Assembly: GCA_003231035.1 (NCBI GenBank)
Contig: QIHU01000301.1
Location: 1 to 9,164 of the forward strand
Direction: 5' to 3'
DNA length: 9,164 nt
From: Acidobacteriota bacterium
GTDB taxonomy: Bacteria; Acidobacteriota; Thermoanaerobaculia; Multivoradales; SZUA-115
In this document: piece by piece, positions 6,388 to 9,164 of the stretch
Layout: the number at the start of each line of letters is the position of its first letter
Position numbering within the stretch: position 1 is the first letter of the stretch
The notes under the pieces: model-generated
What the model was told of the DNA's origin: nothing
Database searches by the model: none
The model's input: only the letters and a program-made list of their open reading frames with translations
Program-made: the position numbers and the translations under genes

Positions 6388-6660
6388 CTATCTTCTTTTG
6401 TAGGTCGTAGAGGTGCGCCGCTCGATGGCGGTGACGTCGATCACCAGCTTATCGGTGTCCACTTGGACGAAGATCCGCCAGTTGCCGACCCGATGGCGCA
6501 GCGTCGACGGGCGGCCTACAAGCCGTCGAACGTCGCCCCGAAAAGGGTTCTGCTCGATTTGCCCAAGTGCACTCGCGACCAATCTGCGATCCTTGCCCCC
6601 CATGCGCCTGAGAGCTTTCGCACTGCGGTGGCTGAGCCGAAGGACCCATGCACAGCCCAT
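6388..6660 (-). CDS. RelE/ParE-family toxin
   Basis: A 90-residue basic protein of normal RelE/ParE length. The family layout is clear: an N-terminal strand and helix (LRLSHRSAKALRRM), a second helix (RLVASALGQIEQNP), the GDVRRLVGRPSTLRHRVGNWRIFVQVD block that forms the central sheet, and a C-terminal strand with Arg/Thr/Tyr-rich end (ERRTSTTYKRR). RelE proteins cleave mRNA on the ribosome and ParE proteins poison gyrase; the sequence alone does not decide between them, although the WRIFVQVD strand and basic C terminus fit the RelE side. ATG 6658-6660 lies two bases after the antitoxin stop (TAA-GC-ATG), so translation is coupled. An AAGGA lies 15 bases upstream, further than ideal. Confidence 0.85.
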   Translation of the reverse strand: MGCAWVLRLSHRSAKALRRMGGKDRRLVASALGQIEQNPFRGDVRRLVGRPSTLRHRVGNWRIFVQVDTDKLVIDVTAIERRTSTTYKRR

Positions 6661-6662
6661 GC

Positions 6663-6902
6663 TTACAGGTCGAGATCCTTCTTGAACTCATCCCAGCGCA
6701 CGAACTCTCCTCGCTCTACCTCGGCGCGGCCTTCCTCTATAGCCGATACCTCTTGAGAGGTGGGTTCATAGGTAGGTAAGAGATAGAGCCGCAGAGCCTC
6801 CCGAAAGAGTTCCGATCGGGAGTAGTGGCGGGCATTTCCGGCGAGGTCCGCCGCCTGCAGCAACTCCCTGGGCAAAGAGACGGTGACTTTGGCGCTAGAC
6901 AC
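6663..6902 (-). CDS. Ribbon-helix-helix (CopG-type) antitoxin
   Basis: A 79-residue protein. Residues 5-11 (KVTVSLP) form the DNA-contacting strand of a ribbon-helix-helix fold, followed by helix ELLQAADLAG and the SRSELFREALRLYL helix, all in normal RHH order. The C-terminal half (EEGRAEVERGEFVRWDEFKKDL) is acidic and amphipathic, as expected for the part that binds and blocks the toxin encoded immediately downstream. The start is GTG at 6900-6902; there is no ribosome-binding site before it. The predicted transcription start falls at or within a base or two of this codon, so the mRNA may be leaderless. RHH antitoxins usually repress their own operon as dimers on palindromes, and such a palindrome lies exactly at this start. 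Confidence 0.87.
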   Translation of the reverse strand: MSSAKVTVSLPRELLQAADLAGNARHYSRSELFREALRLYLLPTYEPTSQEVSAIEEGRAEVERGEFVRWDEFKKDLDL

Positions 6903-6922
6903 GGTATGACTATATCATACCG
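6902..6922 (-). promoter_or_regulatory. Palindromic operator overlapping the -10 box and start codon of the second TA operon
   Basis: A perfect inverted repeat with 8-base arms (CGGTATGA and TCATACCG on the plus strand) around a 5-base AT-only-but-one centre. The minus strand carries TATAGT (6909-6914) as a good -10 element in the middle; TTCCCA, 16 bases further upstream, is an acceptable -35. The palindrome therefore covers the -10, the transcription start and the first base of the GTG. An RHH dimer bound here would block polymerase, the usual autoregulation of such modules. It could also fold as RNA if reading continues from the SRPBCC gene. Confidence 0.75.
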
Positions 6923-6947
6923 GCAACCGATGGGAACTGACCTGCGG

Positions 6948-7397
6948 CTAGTCCTCGCCTTCCGCCGCCCTCTTCAGATCGCTGAGATCCTTGGAACAAA
7001 GCTTGGCCATCGACTTGAGCATCGGCTTGGTCAGAAAGGCCATGATCTTGGCGAAGGTGGTGAGAGGAATGGCGGTGAACTTCAGAGTGACTTCGGTAGC
7101 GGAACCGATCTCCTTGAACTCGTAGAGGCTCTGGTATTGGCAGCCGTGGCTGGCCGCGTCGAGCCCGTAGCGGTGGGGTGGCGCCCAGAGGCCGACCTCC
7201 ATCTCCTCGGTCGCCTCGCGGCCGAACATGATTCGGGTCTCTTTGAAACGCGTACCCGGTCCCACCGGGCCGTCGGTGAGCATCTCTACTTGGTTGATCC
7301 CTTCGATGAACCGGGCCGCGTTGGCGAAGTCGGTGGCCTGGGCGAATACTTTCTCGATCGGGGCGTCGATCGTCTCACTGATCTCGAGACCGTTCAC
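6948..7397 (-). CDS. SRPBCC-family (START/Bet v 1-like fold) protein
   Basis: A 149-residue protein without signal peptide. The N terminus GLEISETIDAPIEKVFAQATD is the standard opening of the fold: first strand, conserved Ala-Pro, then the helix that covers the cavity. GTRFKETRIMFG, EATEEMEVGLW and TEVTLKFTAIP give the curved sheet, and the long C-terminal helix includes AKIMAFLTKPMLKSMAKLCSKDLSDLKRAAE. These proteins bind hydrophobic ligands in a deep cavity; the ligand here cannot be read from sequence. The start is GTG 7395-7397, which overlaps the DUF1579 stop as GTGA and has AAGGCGG six bases upstream (7404-7410). The 4-base overlap means it is translated with DUF1579. It is the last gene of the M56 operon; 45 bases separate it from the TA operon. 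Confidence 0.85.
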   Translation of the reverse strand: MNGLEISETIDAPIEKVFAQATDFANAARFIEGINQVEMLTDGPVGPGTRFKETRIMFGREATEEMEVGLWAPPHRYGLDAASHGCQYQSLYEFKEIGSATEVTLKFTAIPLTTFAKIMAFLTKPMLKSMAKLCSKDLSDLKRAAEGED

Positions 7398-8041
7398 CGG
7401 GCGCCGCCTTCCGGGGCCGTCTTGCGCCGTTTGTAGCGCATTTCGATCACTTGGTTGTTGTTCTCTCCGATCGGCAGGTCGTAGATCTCGAAGAGCATCT
7501 CGTCGGCCGAGATGAAGCGCCAGATGGTCTTCACCATCTTGTCGTGCTCGCCGGTCAGGTACTCGTCGAGGGTGCCGTAGCTGACCAACGCCTTGCCGTT
7601 GGGGTCGAGATCGCCCTCGGCGGTGAGCATGGCGGTGTCGATGGTGCCGATGTTCATGCTGACGTAGCTCTGCTTGAAGTTGTCGTAGCCCAGAAGGTAG
7701 AGGCTCTTCACCGCCATGCCCATGAACGAGCCCTCCCCGTGGCTCTGGAGCCAACGGCCCGGGAACAACCAAGTGATGGTGGCGACACCCTGGGTCGGCG
7801 GCATGTCCATACCGGGCGCCGTGATCTTGAACTCGGTGTCCCAGACTCCGAGGAAGCGCTCGAGGAGCTTGTGCTTCTCGCCAGGCTGGGTGAACTCTTG
7901 TGCCTTGGCCATCATCGCGGCCATGTCGACCTGCTCGCCTCCCTTCGCGGGCTCTTCGGCGGCGTGGAGCGAGGTGGGCAGCGCGGTTAGAAAGAGGGGC
8001 AGTAGGACCCACGCGAGAGTGGTGGTGAGGTAGCGGCGCAT
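7394..8041 (-). CDS. Secreted DUF1579-family protein
   Basis: A 215-residue protein with a clear signal peptide: MRRY, hydrophobic core near 8-22, probable cleavage after LHA at residue 27. After a Met/Glu-rich linker, residues about 56-205 match the DUF1579 layout: KHKLLERFLGVWDTEF at the start, GVATITWLFPGRWLQSHGEGSFMG, then LLGYDNFKQSYVSMNIGTID and the IWRFISADEMLFEIYDL segment. Members are small, probably beta-rich proteins of unknown role. The mature protein has no cysteine, so a lipoprotein anchor is excluded and a soluble periplasmic protein is likely. ATG 8039-8041 follows the M56 stop by one base and uses AGGAGGAGA (8048-8056), which lies inside the end of the M56 gene. The stop overlaps the SRPBCC start. 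Confidence 0.87.
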   Translation of the reverse strand: MRRYLTTTLAWVLLPLFLTALPTSLHAAEEPAKGGEQVDMAAMMAKAQEFTQPGEKHKLLERFLGVWDTEFKITAPGMDMPPTQGVATITWLFPGRWLQSHGEGSFMGMAVKSLYLLGYDNFKQSYVSMNIGTIDTAMLTAEGDLDPNGKALVSYGTLDEYLTGEHDKMVKTIWRFISADEMLFEIYDLPIGENNNQVIEMRYKRRKTAPEGGAR

Positions 8042-8042
8042 C

Positions 8043-9158
8043 TTAGTTCTCCTCCTGAGACGGTTTTTCTGGGGACGGGTTCTGTTCCGCTTGCTGTTCA
8101 GCGGCTAGCCGCTGAAAGACCATGAATCGAAGGGGCAGGCAGCCGGGCGGTCTTTCGATCCACTCGGCCACCGATTGGCTTGCCTGTTGAGCGGGGCTGG
8201 CCATCGGTAGGGCAACGGCAAGCCCTACCAGCAAGACGGCACCGACGGCGCAGCGGCGCAGCAGGGTGTTCTCGCCCCGTGCGTACTGGAGCATCTCCAG
8301 CCGTGCCAGGAGTAAATTTCGCGGCCGTACAAAGCTGAGCCCCGCGACCCTCGCTGCGAAGGGACCCCCGGGGTTGGGGGCGAAGCGCCGAGTGGCGAAC
8401 CGGGCCAGCGTCCGGCGATAGGGCAAGGCGTCGCCGCCCAGGGCGCGGGTCACCGTGCGGTCGCAGCACTGTTCGCGCAACGCGTCGGCGTTCCACTTGG
8501 CCCACCAAACTAGAGGATGAAACCAGTAGATGAGGGGCACGGCGGAGGCGAGAGCCGCCAGCCAGAGGTCCCGGCGTTGGATATGGGCTAGCTCGTGCAG
8601 GAGCACATGATGGGCGTCGGTCTGGCGCAGGGTTGCCGGGAGGTAGACACACGGTCTCCACAGGCCGGCGACGAAGGGGCTTGTCACCGCCGGGGTCTGA
8701 CAAATGCGGGGCGGCCGCTTCATGCCCAAACAGCGAGCCGCTCGTCGAGAAGCAGCGGCTAGCCAGGTGGCTTCCGCGGTAGGGAATCGACCTAGCTCGC
8801 GGTACAGGCGCACGGTGCGCAGGATGCCCCAGACGGTGAGTACGGCGACCCCCGCGGCCCAGATCCCAACCACACTCAGCGCCCAATTGCCGGGAGTAAT
8901 CCTTGCGAATACGGCGCCGGTCCACCAGCCGTCCCTGGCTGCTTGAGGGAAGCTGACGGCGAAGTTCCAGGGCAGGTGAAGCTGGGGAGGCAGGAGCAGC
9001 CGAGCCAGCACCATCAGCCAGAGGGCGGCGCGCAGTTGCGGCCAGGTGCGTCGGGGCAGGAGACGGTCGACCAAGGCGACGAGCAGGATCAGGACGGTGC
9101 CCTGCACCGCCAGCGGTGCGATCCACCGCCACCAAGTGGCGCCCCACCCCAGGAGCAT
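8043..9158 (-). CDS. M56-family (BlaR1/MecR1-type) membrane metallopeptidase without a visible sensor domain
   Basis: A 371-residue integral membrane protein. Likely membrane helices lie near 13-31, 43-57, 92-112, 197-216 and 303-320. The zinc site is complete: HELAH at residues 188-192 and the third ligand Glu229 in REQCCD, with Asp233 where the family has a conserved Asp. The FHPLVWW block just before it is typical of M56. In BlaR1 and MecR1 this domain cleaves a cytoplasmic repressor after an external penicillin-binding domain senses drug. Here only about 50 hydrophilic residues follow the last helix, so that sensor is absent. ATG 9156-9158 directly follows an in-frame TAG (9159-9161), so the start cannot lie further upstream; its ribosome-binding site is outside the window. 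It heads a tightly packed operon with DUF1579 and SRPBCC genes. A BlaI-like repressor, if present, would be to the right. Confidence 0.88.
   Translation of the reverse strand: MLLGWGATWWRWIAPLAVQGTVLILLVALVDRLLPRRTWPQLRAALWLMVLARLLLPPQLHLPWNFAVSFPQAARDGWWTGAVFARITPGNWALSVVGIWAAGVAVLTVWGILRTVRLYRELGRFPTAEATWLAAASRRAARCLGMKRPPRICQTPAVTSPFVAGLWRPCVYLPATLRQTDAHHVLLHELAHIQRRDLWLAALASAVPLIYWFHPLVWWAKWNADALREQCCDRTVTRALGGDALPYRRTLARFATRRFAPNPGGPFAARVAGLSFVRPRNLLLARLEMLQYARGENTLLRRCAVGAVLLVGLAVALPMASPAQQASQSVAEWIERPPGCLPLRFMVFQRLAAEQQAEQNPSPEKPSQEEN
8048..8056 (-). promoter_or_regulatory. Ribosome-binding site of the DUF1579 gene inside the M56 gene end
   Basis: AGGAGGAGA on the minus strand, with its AGGAGG core nine bases before ATG 8041. 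It doubles as the Glu-Glu-Asn codons that end the M56 protein, so the two genes are translationally linked. Confidence 0.75.
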
Positions 9159-9164
9159 CTAGCC

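Noticed and set aside
6903..6947. Terminator of the M56 operon between SRPBCC and the antitoxin
   Set aside because: The only stem available is the palindrome, which overlaps the TA promoter and has no following T-run. Operator function explains it better, and read-through into the TA genes remains possible.
7398..8012. Long N-terminal extension of the SRPBCC protein
   Set aside because: The frame stays open through the DUF1579 gene, but the extra residues are Arg/His/Pro-rich shadow sequence. The GTG at 7397 with its ribosome-binding site and GTGA overlap gives a normal-length SRPBCC protein.
8098..9147. 349-codon frame on the same strand as the M56 gene
   Set aside because: A shifted reading of the M56 gene with Arg/Pro/Ala-rich sequence. 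The M56 frame contains the HELAH motif and membrane helices and is clearly the coding one.

Overview
The window is GC-rich, densely packed bacterial DNA. Several features suggest a Gram-negative host: two proteins with N-terminal signal peptides, a predicted outer-membrane barrel ending in phenylalanine, and a large secreted Asp-box (BNR/VPS10-like) propeller. The mix of Asp-box propeller, DUF1579, M56 peptidase and DUF3187 genes is what I would expect from Acidobacteriota or a relative. That placement is inferred from family content only; there is no rRNA or other phylogenetic marker here.

Layout, left to right. (1) Positions 1-475 (+): the end of a MazE-like antitoxin, overlapping a complete MazF/PemK-type toxin. 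(2) Positions 524-583 (+): a broken remnant, the last 19 codons of an FKBP-type peptidyl-prolyl isomerase, with no gene body in front of it. (3) Positions 585-4206 (-): a 1108-residue secreted Asp-box propeller protein, followed four bases later by a small membrane protein. (4) Positions 4207-4366: a divergent promoter region. (5) Positions 4367-5479 (+): a DUF3187-type outer-membrane barrel protein. It converges on (6) a DUF3667-like zinc-ribbon membrane protein (5487-6281, -), and an inverted repeat spans both gene ends. (7) Positions 6388-6902 (-): a second toxin-antitoxin module, of RHH antitoxin plus RelE/ParE toxin type, with a perfect palindrome over its promoter and start codon. (8) Positions 6948-9158 (-): a tightly coupled three-gene operon, in transcription order an M56 (BlaR1-type) membrane metallopeptidase, a secreted DUF1579 protein and an SRPBCC-fold protein.

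How the genes may work together. The two toxin-antitoxin pairs are self-contained modules. The M56-DUF1579-SRPBCC operon has stop/start junctions of one base and of a 4-base overlap, so the three products are probably made together. A membrane protease with a secreted and a presumably cytoplasmic small-fold protein is a plausible but unproven sensing or envelope-response unit. The propeller protein and its small membrane partner likewise look co-translated. Most informative on a second look are the FKBP remnant beside the first toxin-antitoxin module, the operator-promoter-start overlap of the second module, two probable leaderless transcripts, and the M56 operon.
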